Assembly (NCBI RefSeq): GCF_009184895.1
Contig: NZ_WESE01000004.1
Location: 434,001 to 498,000 of the forward strand
Reading direction: 5' to 3'
DNA length: 64,000 bases
Origin: Nostocoides sp. F2B08
Lineage (GTDB): Bacteria > Actinomycetota > Actinomycetes > Actinomycetales > Dermatophilaceae
In this document: in pieces, positions 1 through 7,849 of the stretch
How positions within the stretch are numbered: the first letter of the stretch is position 1
Layout of the letters: every line of letters starts with the position of its first letter
Translations under genes and position numbers: made by a program
The notes under the pieces: model-generated
Database searches by the model: none
The model's input: the letters and a program-made list of their open reading frames with translations, nothing else
Told to the model about the DNA's origin: nothing

Positions 1-1
1 C

Positions 2-166
2 TTCGCCCTGGTCATCCTGGCTCTCGCCCTGACAGGCTCGGTCAGCGCCCGCCTCGGTGGCGCCCGGTCCGGACGGGCGGTGGCCCGGCTCGTCATCGGC
101 GGGGCGCTGGCGATGGCGGTCACGTATGCGGTGGGCACGGCGCTCGGCACAACGGTCGGCCTCTGA
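2..166 (+). CDS. VIT1/CCC1-family membrane transporter, C-terminal end (partial)
   Basis: The window opens inside a gene; 54 codons and a TGA remain. The visible tail is a hydrophobic helix, a short Arg-rich loop and a last helix ending in AVTYAVGTALGTTVG. This resembles the end of bacterial VIT family proteins (Fe2+/Mn2+ transporters related to plant VIT1 and yeast CCC1), which close with a Gly/Ala-rich helix carrying a TY.G motif. The family call rests on this short tail alone. The start and the metal-binding region lie upstream of the window. The next gene is convergent. Confidence 0.5.
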   Translation, partial: FALVILALALTGSVSARLGGARSGRAVARLVIGGALAMAVTYAVGTALGTTVGL

Positions 167-208
167 CCGTCCTGCCCATGTCGGGACCGTTGCGGACGGC
201 CGCAGAGA

Positions 209-889
209 TCAGGTCTCGTCGGAGCGGATGCCATGCACCTCGCGATGCACCCGCAGCATCCGCGCATCGAGGTCTGCAGCGGCCTGCGCGACGTCACGGA
301 GCTCGGCGCGGACGCGGTCGGGGACCTCCCCGTCGAACTTGTAGTGGATCTTGTGCTCCAGGCTGGCCCAGAAGTCCATCGCGACGGTGCGGAACTGGAT
401 CTCGACCGGGATGCGGACGTGCCCCGTCGACAGCAGCACCGGGGTCTCGACGACGGCGTGCAGGCTCTTGTAGCCGCTGGGCTTGGGCTGGGCGATGTAG
501 TCCTTGACCTGCAGCACCGTGATGTCGCGGTGCCGGGTGAGCAGGTCGAACAGCCGATATGCGTCGTCGACGAAGCTGCAGGTCACCCGGATTCCGGCGA
601 TGTCGGTGATGGATGCACGGACGACGTCGAGGTCCGGCAGCGTCCCGGGCGGCGCGAGGCCCTTGCGGGCGACCTTGGCGATGATGCTGTCGGCCGACTT
701 CACCCGACCGGACACATGCTCGATGGGGTTGTAGTCGTGCATGTGCGCGAACTCGTCACTGAGGATGCCGACGATGGTCTCGACCTCTCGAAGTGCGAAC
801 TCGTACTCGAGCATGAACTTCTCGAGGCGGCGCTGCATCAGCCGCTGTTCGTCGGGGGTGGGGCCCGTGACCGATTCGTGCACGGTCAT
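209..889 (-). CDS. Small alarmone synthetase (RelA/SpoT-domain GTP pyrophosphokinase)
   Basis: A 226-residue protein with a single RelA/SpoT synthetase domain and no HD hydrolase, TGS or ACT domain, so it belongs to the small alarmone synthetase class (YjbM/RelQ-like). Such enzymes transfer pyrophosphate from ATP to GTP or GDP to make (p)ppGpp in the cytosol. Visible landmarks are DIAGIRVTCSFVDDAYRL, the substrate loop KPSGYKSLHAVVETP and the VEIQFRT..MDFWASLEHKIHYK stretch. The start was moved to ATG 889 because an AGGAGGAGG Shine-Dalgarno sits about 10 bases upstream; 13 further in-frame codons lack one. It is monocistronic. Confidence 0.93.
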   Translation of the reverse strand: MTVHESVTGPTPDEQRLMQRRLEKFMLEYEFALREVETIVGILSDEFAHMHDYNPIEHVSGRVKSADSIIAKVARKGLAPPGTLPDLDVVRASITDIAGIRVTCSFVDDAYRLFDLLTRHRDITVLQVKDYIAQPKPSGYKSLHAVVETPVLLSTGHVRIPVEIQFRTVAMDFWASLEHKIHYKFDGEVPDRVRAELRDVAQAAADLDARMLRVHREVHGIRSDET

Positions 890-908
890 CGGCGACACAC
901 CTCCTCCT

Positions 909-1262
909 GCGCACGTCGCGGTATGCACGTCCGCCCCCTGAGCCGGCCGTACGTGAGCGCTGGGCGGGCGGCCGACGTCGGCGGGGTGAGCGGCTGACTC
1001 GGGACAGGTCGACGGTCAGGCACGAGGCCACGTATACCACCTCGACCTTCGAAGGTCCGGGGGGTGAGCGCGGTCCAAGCACGGGCCCGACCGGACCTCA
1101 CAGCCGATTCCCAGCCGCGGCTGAGGTGGTCTCCAGGGGGCGGCGGTGGACTCGATTGACAGCGACTTACAGGTGGTCATCGATCAGCAGTGGCTCATCG
1201 CGATGACCGAGCCCGATTCGACCTGCAGTCCGATCCAGTCCGACCCACCGACCGAGGACCTC
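909..1262. other. Intergenic region, about 350 bp, no clear gene
   Basis: This lies between the alarmone synthetase and a doubtful small secreted ORF. Reading frames here are shadows without a recognisable product or ribosome binding site. The left end must hold the alarmone synthetase promoter. I see no palindrome, riboswitch-like structure or strong -10/-35 pair. Confidence 0.4.
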
Positions 1263-1511
1263 ATGGACCAGCGCTCCCGCTCTCGCACCATCGCCGCACT
1301 GGCGGCCGCAGCGGCTCTCTCGCTCACCGCATACGCTCCCGGTGCGCAGGCCTTGGAGCTCCTGGACGTCGTCGGACAGGTCGAAGAGCGGGCGGCCCAC
1401 CCCGCTCCCCTGGCGGAGAGCAGGGTCAGCACGGAGAGCTCGGCCACCCTCGTCTCCGGCGTGCCGACGGAGCCTCGCCACGACGCCGCGGGAACCGGCG
1501 ACAAGAGGTGA
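1263..1511 (+). CDS. Possible small secreted protein (82 aa)
   Basis: From ATG 1263, preceded by GAGGA, the frame encodes a basic N-terminus (MDQRSRSR), an Ala/Leu-rich hydrophobic run and a plausible signal-peptidase site near AQA-L. A short polar tail follows without cysteines or any recognised domain. That is the shape of an exported peptide, but the GC-rich context gives many chance frames and the spacing from GAGGA to ATG is tight (4 bases). No function can be suggested. Confidence 0.3.
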   Translation: MDQRSRSRTIAALAAAAALSLTAYAPGAQALELLDVVGQVEERAAHPAPLAESRVSTESSATLVSGVPTEPRHDAAGTGDKR

Positions 1512-1633
1512 CACGAGGGGGCGTTTCAGCGGTGCAGTCGTCCAGCCCGAGGCGGGGGCTATAGGCGAACACCGCGCGCTGCCGGCGCTGCGCCGAGCCC
1601 GGCCGCCGCTTCGCGTGCTGTGGATTCCGGCAC

Positions 1634-3001
1634 TCAGGCGTGGGCGTGGAGCGGCTGTCCGGCCAGCGCCAGTGCTGCCTCGCCGAGGGACTCGTTCTGG
1701 GTCGGATGAGCATGGACGAACCGGGCCACGTCCTCGGGGAACGCCTCCCAGCCGACCATGAGCGTCGCCTCGCCGATCTGCTCACCCATCCGGTCGCCGA
1801 TCAGGTGGACACCGATGATCGGACCATCCAGTTCTCGGATCACCTTCACGAATCCGGCGGTGTCGAGGATCTGGCTCTTGCCGTTGCCACCGAGGTTGTA
1901 CTGATAGACCTGCACCTCGCCGAACCGTTCGCGGGCCTCCGGCTCGGTCAGGCCGACCGAGGCGATCTCCGGGTGGCAGTAGGTCACTCGCGGAATGCGG
2001 GAGTCGTCGATGGGCTCAGGAGACAGGCCTGCGATCTCCTCGGCGACGAAGATGCCGTGTGCGAACCCGCGGTGCGCGAGTTGCAGCCCTGGCACCAGGT
2101 CGCCGACCGCGTAGACGTGGGGGACGCTGGTCTGCAGCCGCTCGTCGGTCGTTACCCAGCCTCGGTCGAGCCGGACACCGTGATCCTCGAGACCGAGGCC
2201 CGAGGATGACGGCCCGCGGCCGACGGCGACGAGCACGAGATCGGCGACGACGGCGTTGCCACCCTCGAGGTTGACCTGCACCTCGCCGTCGAGATCTGTG
2301 ATGCTCTCGAAGCGGGTCGCCGTCCGCACGTCGATTCCGCGCTGGCGGAACACACGTTCCAGGTGCTTACCCAGGGACGGGTCCTCCAAGGGGACCAGAC
2401 TCGGCATCGCCTCGATGACGGTGACGTCGGCGCCGAACGAGCGCCAGACCGAAGCGAACTCCACCCCGATGACGCTGCCGCCGACGATGACCGCCCGCTC
2501 GGGCACGTCGGTCAGCGTGAGCGCCCCGTCGCTGGTCATCACCCGCTCTCCGATCTCCACGCCGGGAAGGGTGCGGGCGTAGGAGCCCGTCGCCAGGACC
2601 AGGTCGCCACCGACATAGGCCACGCCGTCGACCTCGACGGTGGTTGCGTCGACGAGGTGCCCCTCACCCTCGACGTGGGTGATACCGGCAGAGGTGATCA
2701 GACCCTGCAGCCCCTGATGGAGCCGCGTCACGACTCGGTCCTTGAACGCGTTGACGCCGGCCATGTCGACTCCGTCGAAACGGGACCGGATGCCGTACGC
2801 CGCACCGTCCCGCGCACCGTCGGCGAGCTCGGCGCTGTGCAGCAGGGCCTTCGTCGGCACACAGCCGCTGTGCAGGCAGGTGCCCCCGACGCGGTCGCGC
2901 TCGATCAGGGCGACCGACATGCCGAGCTGAGCGGCTCGCAACGCGCAGGCATAGCCGCCGCTGCCGGCGCCGAGGATGACGATGTCGAACTCGTGGGTCA
3001 T
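1634..3001 (-). CDS. lpdA: Dihydrolipoyl dehydrogenase (E3)
   Basis: A 455-residue flavoprotein that reoxidises the dihydrolipoyl groups of the E2 encoded just upstream, passing electrons to NAD+. It has an N-terminal FAD-binding GAGSGGYACAL, the redox disulfide in GGTCLHSGCVPTK (Cys42 and Cys47), a second Rossmann motif (IVGGSVIGVEFASVW), the FAD motif VYAVGDLVPG, and the C-terminal His-Glu pair in HAHPTQNESLGE. Start ATG 3001 follows a GGAGAG site; the longer frame upstream is not needed. It is the last gene of the E1-E2-E3 unit, 43 bases after E2. Confidence 0.95.
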   Translation of the reverse strand: MTHEFDIVILGAGSGGYACALRAAQLGMSVALIERDRVGGTCLHSGCVPTKALLHSAELADGARDGAAYGIRSRFDGVDMAGVNAFKDRVVTRLHQGLQGLITSAGITHVEGEGHLVDATTVEVDGVAYVGGDLVLATGSYARTLPGVEIGERVMTSDGALTLTDVPERAVIVGGSVIGVEFASVWRSFGADVTVIEAMPSLVPLEDPSLGKHLERVFRQRGIDVRTATRFESITDLDGEVQVNLEGGNAVVADLVLVAVGRGPSSSGLGLEDHGVRLDRGWVTTDERLQTSVPHVYAVGDLVPGLQLAHRGFAHGIFVAEEIAGLSPEPIDDSRIPRVTYCHPEIASVGLTEPEARERFGEVQVYQYNLGGNGKSQILDTAGFVKVIRELDGPIIGVHLIGDRMGEQIGEATLMVGWEAFPEDVARFVHAHPTQNESLGEAALALAGQPLHAHA

Positions 3002-3044
3002 GGTCTCTCCTTCGCCTGATGACGTGCGCGCTCGTGTCCGGCTG

Positions 3045-4301
3045 TCAGAGGACGAGACGGAGCGGGTTCTCGAGAACTGTGACCAGCGCGGCCATCCAGC
3101 GGGCCGCCAGCGCACCGTCGATGGCGCGGTGGTCGACGGAGAGAACCAGCTTGACCGTCGTGACCGCGATGACCGCGCCGTCGACCACGCAGGGGGTCGG
3201 CGTTCCCGCCCCGACCGCGAGGATGGCCGACTGCGGAGGGTTGATGATCGCGGAGAACTCCTCGACGCCGAACATGCCCAGGTTGGTCACGCTGATCGAG
3301 CCGCCCTCGAGGTCCTTCTGCTGGAGGCGGCCCGCGTCGGCCTGCTCGACGAAGGCTTTCACCGAGGCCGAGATGGCGCTCAGGGAGCGTGACTCGACCC
3401 CGCGCAGCACTGGAGTGACAAGCCCACGCTCGGAGGCGATCGCGACCGAGATGTCGACACTGTCGAACCGTCGCATCGCCTCGTCGGTCCAGATGACGTT
3501 CGCCTCCGGCACCTCGCGGTGCGCGACGGCGACCGCGCGAATGATGAAGTCGTTGACCGAGATCTTCGCCGGCGCGTGCTCGTTGAGCTGGGTTCGCAGC
3601 GCGAGCAGCTCGTCGATCGCGGCGGAGCGCCTGAGGTAGAAGTGCGGGATCTCCTGCTTGCTCTGGGTCAGCCTGGTCGCGACCGCCCGTCGCAGCCGGG
3701 TGTGTGGAACGTCGGTCCAGTCGGCGACCTCGGTCGCGGGGGCGGCGTGCTGCTGATCCGGCTGATCGGCGTTTCGCCGGTGAGGGGGCACGTCGTCGGC
3801 ACCGGCGCTGGCCGAGCCGGCCGTGGCGATCGCGGTCTCGACGTCGCGACGCACGATCCGCCCGTTCGGTCCGGTGCCCGTGATGCCGTCGGGGGTCAGG
3901 CCGGCATCCCGGAGGCGCTTGCGTGCGATGGGGCTGATGAACCGCCGCTCCGTCGGCGCGGCGTCCGGCTCGGGCACCTCCCGCCGAGGGGGCGCGGACG
4001 TCTGGTCGGGTGCGGACGCGCCGAGCCCCGCCAGCAGTGACTCCAGGTCGAGCCCGACCTCTTCCGATGTCCCCAGGAGTGCCATGGGCGAGCCGACGTC
4101 GATCTGGCTGCCGCCGGAGACGAGGACCTTCAACAGGGTGGCGCTGGTCTCGGCCTCGACCTCGACGACCGCCTTCTCGGTCTCGATGACGGCCAGTGGT
4201 TCCCCGGCCGTGAACTCCTGGCCGGGTTGGACCAGCCATTCGGAGATGACGACTTCGGTGGCGCCCGCGGCGACCTCGGGCACGAGCAGTAACTCAGCCA
4301 T
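3045..4301 (-). CDS. 2-oxo acid dehydrogenase acyltransferase (E2)
   Basis: A 418-residue E2 that carries the acyl group from E1 on a swinging lipoyl arm to CoA. Residues 1-77 form one lipoyl domain with the lipoylated Lys43 in IETEKAVV. An Ala/Pro-rich linker leads to a peripheral-subunit-binding domain near residues 118-157 (FISPIARKRLRDAG). The C-terminal catalytic domain ends with the conserved DHRAIDG (His near 391). The acyl specificity (pyruvate, acetoin or branched-chain) cannot be read with certainty; the acetoin/pyruvate-like group is my preference. It lies 26 bases after E1 and 43 bases before E3, so one transcript is likely. Confidence 0.93.
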   Translation of the reverse strand: MAELLLVPEVAAGATEVVISEWLVQPGQEFTAGEPLAVIETEKAVVEVEAETSATLLKVLVSGGSQIDVGSPMALLGTSEEVGLDLESLLAGLGASAPDQTSAPPRREVPEPDAAPTERRFISPIARKRLRDAGLTPDGITGTGPNGRIVRRDVETAIATAGSASAGADDVPPHRRNADQPDQQHAAPATEVADWTDVPHTRLRRAVATRLTQSKQEIPHFYLRRSAAIDELLALRTQLNEHAPAKISVNDFIIRAVAVAHREVPEANVIWTDEAMRRFDSVDISVAIASERGLVTPVLRGVESRSLSAISASVKAFVEQADAGRLQQKDLEGGSISVTNLGMFGVEEFSAIINPPQSAILAVGAGTPTPCVVDGAVIAVTTVKLVLSVDHRAIDGALAARWMAALVTVLENPLRLVL

Positions 4302-4327
4302 GACGTGCTCCTCGTATCTGTTCTGGG

Positions 4328-6508
4328 TCAGGCGGCGGCGATGACGCGCAGCGCGGCCACCACCTCGTCGGTCTTGGCTATGGCGGCCCGCTCCAGAACC
4401 TTGCTGATGCTGGGCGAGGCTTCGGCGCCGGTGACCCGCTCGATGGGCGCGTCGAGCCAGTCGAAGAGGCGGCGCTGGATCTCATCGGCCAGCCAGCCGC
4501 CGTAGGAGGTGCCTGTGGCCCCCTGCTCGACGATGAGGACGCGGTTGGTCTTCTTCACGCTGGCCTCGATGGTCTCCCAGTCCAGCGACGCACGGTCCAG
4601 CCAGCGGAGGTCGATCAGATCCGCGGAGACCTCGGGGACCTGGTCCAGCGCCTCCAGGCAGTGTCCGACCATGCTCAGGTAGGAGATCACGGTCAGGTCC
4701 GACCCCTCGCGGCGCACGGCTGCTCTACCCACCGGGATCAGGTAGTCGAGGTCGTCCACGGGAGCGGCCCCCTTGGTGGTGTAGAGATCCACGTGCTCGA
4801 GGACGACGACCGGGTCGGCGCACGCCAGGGCGGTGTTCATGAGACCGACGTAGTCGAAGGGTGTCGAGGGGGCCACGACGCGCAGACCGGGCGCGGTCGC
4901 GAGTATCCCCGCCGGGTCCATGGAGTGCTGGGAGCCATAACCGGTGCCCGCGGCGAGTTTCTGGCGCAGGACGAACGGGACAGCGCTCTCGCCTCCGAAC
5001 ATGTGCCGCGCCTTGGCGACCTGGTTGAAGAGCTGGTCGGCGGCGACCCACATGAAGTCGGCGTACATGAACTCGACCACCGGCTTGAACCGACCGTCGA
5101 GCGCCATCCCGCCGCCGAGGCCGGCGAAGGCGTTCTCGCTGATGGGTGTGCCGAGGACCCGCTCGGGGAACAGTTCGAGAGCCTTCTTGGTGGCACCGTT
5201 GGTGCCACCTTTCAGACCGTCGACGTCCTCACCCATCACCACGACCGAGTCGTCGGTCTCCATCCGACGCGCCATGACGTCGCTGACGAGATCGATGAAC
5301 CGGCGGTCCGCGAGTTCACCGGTGAAGGAGTCGACGTCCTCGTACCGCGAGCCATCGAGTTCGGAGAGGTCACCGCGGATGCCGACGTCGACGAAGCTCG
5401 TGTCAGGCCACAGGTCGGCGATGATGCGGCGCTCGTTGGGCTTGCCGCCTGGGACGGGCTCCAGGAGCGTGTCACCGATCTCCCGCATCACCGAGTCCAC
5501 CTCGGCCACCGAGGCCTCGATCTCATCCTCGGTGAGGAGCTCACGAGCGATCACCTGCCGGCGCAGCTGTGCGATCGGGTCGCGCTCACGCCACGCCGCC
5601 TCCTCGGCCTTGTCGCGGTAGCCGAAGGCAGAGCCGGGGAACGCGCCGTTCTGGTGGTAGAAGCGGTACAGGTCCGCCTCGATGATCGTGGGTCCGTTGC
5701 CCACCCGCATGTGCGCGAGTGCTTCGTTCATCGCGGCGTGGACCGCCAGGGCGTCCATGCCATCCACACGCCAGCTGGGGATGTTGAAGCCCAGCCCGCG
5801 GGCCGAGAGCCGCGGCTCGGCGGTGGACTTCGACACGGGAGTGGAGACGGCGTACTGGTTGTTCTCGATGAAGAAGCAGACCGGGAGCCTCCATGCGGCC
5901 GCGAGGTTGAAGGTCTCTAGCACAGACCCGATGTTGACGGCGCCGTCGCCGAAGTAGGTCACCGACACAGCGTCCGTGCCCGCCTGCCGCTGGTTGAAGG
6001 CGAAGCCCGCCGCCTGGGGCACCCCGCCACCGACGATGGCATTGGTTCCCATGGCTCCGGCTTCGCGCCACTGAAGGTGCATGGAGCCACCGCGACCACG
6101 GCAGAACCCGTCGGCCAGGCCGCAGATCTCGCTCAGGGTCCGGCGAAGGACCTCGTGCACCTGCGGCGTCAGCTCAGGCAGCGCGCCGGCCTTGGGGACG
6201 ACCACATGGCCGAACGCCTTGGCCAGGAACTGGTGATGCCCGCGGTGGGACCCGTTGACGAAGTCGTCGGACCGCAGCGGTAGCACCGACCCCACCGCGC
6301 CTCCCTCTTGGCCCACGCTCGAGTGAGCGGGGCCGTGGATGAGCGACTGTCCGGCGAGCTCGAGGACGTACTCCTCGAAGGATCGGATCCACTGGGCCCG
6401 ACCGAGCAGCTGGAGCAGGACGTCAGGATCGGCGGATGCCCAGTCCGCGTCATCCGTCGTCAGCTGCACCCAGGAGGAGGCGGCTGTGAGATCGCGGTGG
6501 CTCGGCAT
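4328..6508 (-). CDS. 2-oxo acid (or acetoin) dehydrogenase E1, fused alpha and beta subunits
   Basis: A 726-residue thiamine-diphosphate enzyme in which the alpha half (about 1-350) and beta half (about 385-726), usually separate genes, are joined in one chain. The alpha half has HGPAHSSVGQE and the ThDP motif GDGAVNIG..ENNQYAVSTP. The beta half has VVMGEDVDGLKGGTNG, a phenylalanine- and arginine-rich centre (FVLRQKLAAGTGYGSQHS) and the terminal transketolase-C domain (VLIVEQGATGTSYGGW). Start ATG 6508 has GGAGG five bases upstream; the TTG four codons earlier overlaps that site. It is divergent from the VOC/GntR pair, which probably sets its control. Confidence 0.93.
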   Translation of the reverse strand: MPSHRDLTAASSWVQLTTDDADWASADPDVLLQLLGRAQWIRSFEEYVLELAGQSLIHGPAHSSVGQEGGAVGSVLPLRSDDFVNGSHRGHHQFLAKAFGHVVVPKAGALPELTPQVHEVLRRTLSEICGLADGFCRGRGGSMHLQWREAGAMGTNAIVGGGVPQAAGFAFNQRQAGTDAVSVTYFGDGAVNIGSVLETFNLAAAWRLPVCFFIENNQYAVSTPVSKSTAEPRLSARGLGFNIPSWRVDGMDALAVHAAMNEALAHMRVGNGPTIIEADLYRFYHQNGAFPGSAFGYRDKAEEAAWRERDPIAQLRRQVIARELLTEDEIEASVAEVDSVMREIGDTLLEPVPGGKPNERRIIADLWPDTSFVDVGIRGDLSELDGSRYEDVDSFTGELADRRFIDLVSDVMARRMETDDSVVVMGEDVDGLKGGTNGATKKALELFPERVLGTPISENAFAGLGGGMALDGRFKPVVEFMYADFMWVAADQLFNQVAKARHMFGGESAVPFVLRQKLAAGTGYGSQHSMDPAGILATAPGLRVVAPSTPFDYVGLMNTALACADPVVVLEHVDLYTTKGAAPVDDLDYLIPVGRAAVRREGSDLTVISYLSMVGHCLEALDQVPEVSADLIDLRWLDRASLDWETIEASVKKTNRVLIVEQGATGTSYGGWLADEIQRRLFDWLDAPIERVTGAEASPSISKVLERAAIAKTDEVVAALRVIAAA

Positions 6509-6535
6509 CTGATCCTCCAACTATCAGGAAGTGAT

Positions 6536-6608
6536 TGTATCCCGTGAGGCACACCCAAGAAGAAGCGCGAGCATGCAGTACTCTCACTCTAGGGTCGTAA
6601 TGGATACA
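6536..6608. promoter_or_regulatory. Candidate GntR operator arms in the E1/VOC divergent promoter
   Basis: The 118-base divergent gap holds TGTATCC at 6536-6542 and its exact complement GGATACA at 6602-6608. The second arm lies inside AATG-GATA-CATT, itself a small palindrome, just before the VOC ribosome binding site. FCD-type GntR proteins commonly bind short AT-containing palindromes in such divergent promoters, and one is encoded two genes away. Confidence 0.35.
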
Positions 6609-6626
6609 TTGCAAGGAGGAGACGAG

Positions 6627-7139
6627 ATGACGGTCACACGACTTCCCGGGGTCCGCGGGGTGGACCACATCGGGATCACGGTCCCGGACCTGGCCGCTGC
6701 GCACGAGTTCTTCGTCGGCGTCCTGGGGTGTGAGTACCTCTACCGGCTAGGGCCGTACCAGGACCCGACGGGGCACTGGATGAGCGAGCACCTCGGCGTC
6801 GAGGACGCCGCCGTGATGGAGCGTCTGCACTTCTACCGACTCGGTGGACAGGCGGTCTTCGAGGTCTTCCAGTACCGCGCTCCGGGCCAGGTGCTGGCGC
6901 CGCCGCGCAACAGTGACGTCGGTGGGCACCATGTCGCCATCTACGTCGAAGACCTCGACTCGGCGCTGGCCGCCCTGCATGCGAACGGGCTCACCGTGCT
7001 GGGAGAACCCACCGCGAGCAGGGGCCCGAGTGCGGGGCAGCGCTGGGTCTACTTCCTCAGCCCGTGGGGTATGCAGTTCGAGCTAGTCTCCTACCCCGGA
7101 GGCAAGGCGTTCGACCACGACCCGTCTGCCTTCGAGTGA
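6627..7139 (+). CDS. VOC (glyoxalase/dioxygenase superfamily) protein
   Basis: A 170-residue single-chain vicinal-oxygen-chelate protein. It begins with the typical beta strand VDHIGITVPDLAAAHEFF and repeats the fold later with GGHHVAIYVEDLDSALAAL, ending in WGMQFELVSYP. The metal ligands would be the two His residues of these strands and the Glu of QFELV, the usual 2-His/1-Glu set. The reaction is unknown; family members act as lyases, isomerases or dioxygenases. Start ATG 6627 has AAGGAGGAGA immediately upstream. It is 21 bases from the GntR gene, and the two are probably co-transcribed. Confidence 0.88.
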   Translation: MTVTRLPGVRGVDHIGITVPDLAAAHEFFVGVLGCEYLYRLGPYQDPTGHWMSEHLGVEDAAVMERLHFYRLGGQAVFEVFQYRAPGQVLAPPRNSDVGGHHVAIYVEDLDSALAALHANGLTVLGEPTASRGPSAGQRWVYFLSPWGMQFELVSYPGGKAFDHDPSAFE

Positions 7140-7160
7140 CGGAGCACCTCTGGAGATCCC

Positions 7161-7817
7161 ATGCCCCCCAGCCCCCCTTCCCCGGTCGCCAGTCAGCGGA
7201 TCGCGGAAGTCCTCGCTCAACGGATCCTGGCCGGCGAGCTGGCGCCGGGTGCCCGGATCAAGCAGGATGAGCTCGCCGACGAGCTGAACACGAGCCGGAT
7301 CCCTGTCCGGGAGGCGTTGCGGATCCTCGAGTCCCGGGGCCTGGTCACACTTCGGGCCAACTCCGGCGCGTGGGTCGCGACGATGAGCCTGCACGACCTC
7401 GCCCTGACGTACCAGATCCGGGAGCAGATCGAGCCCCTTCTGCTGCGCGAGAGCCTGCCCCATCTTGCCGAGAGTGACCTCGACCGGATGCGCGGGACTC
7501 AGGCTGAGATCGAGGCCACCAGCGACGTCGAGGAGTTCATGGTCCTCGATCGCGAGTTCCACTGGTCCTCCTATGCGGGCGCCCAGGCACCGCAGCTGTG
7601 CCTCATGGTCGAGCGCCTCTGGGACACCACCCAGCACTACCGCCGTGCCTTCGCCCGAATGGCCGGGACGGAGCGGGCGTGGATCATCAACGCCGAGCAC
7701 CGGCTGCTGATCGAGGCGGCGGCCGCGCGGGACCTCGACAACGCCTCGACCGTGCTGACCATGCACATCCGGCGCACTCGGCTCGAGCTGAGCCGGCATC
7801 CGGAACTGATGTCCTGA
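7161..7817 (+). CDS. GntR-family transcriptional regulator, FCD type
   Basis: A 218-residue repressor-type protein. Residues 10-75 form the winged helix (ELADELNTSRIPVREALRIL, then SRGLVTLRANSGAWV). Residues 85-210 are an all-helical FCD ligand domain with the usual metal-binding acidic/His positions (LDREFHW, NAEHRLLIEA, MHIRRTR). FCD regulators usually respond to a carboxylic acid of the pathway they control. It follows the VOC gene and faces the E1-E2-E3 operon, so that operon is the likely target. Start ATG 7161 has GGAG five bases upstream. It is convergent with the aldehyde dehydrogenase. Confidence 0.92.
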   Translation: MPPSPPSPVASQRIAEVLAQRILAGELAPGARIKQDELADELNTSRIPVREALRILESRGLVTLRANSGAWVATMSLHDLALTYQIREQIEPLLLRESLPHLAESDLDRMRGTQAEIEATSDVEEFMVLDREFHWSSYAGAQAPQLCLMVERLWDTTQHYRRAFARMAGTERAWIINAEHRLLIEAAAARDLDNASTVLTMHIRRTRLELSRHPELMS

Positions 7818-7849
7818 ACAGTCAGTTGTCCTGAAGAGTCGGTGGATCT

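Noticed and set aside
4661-5920. A 419-codon plus-strand frame opposite E1
   Set aside because: Shadow of a strongly coding gene; no ribosome binding site or domain.
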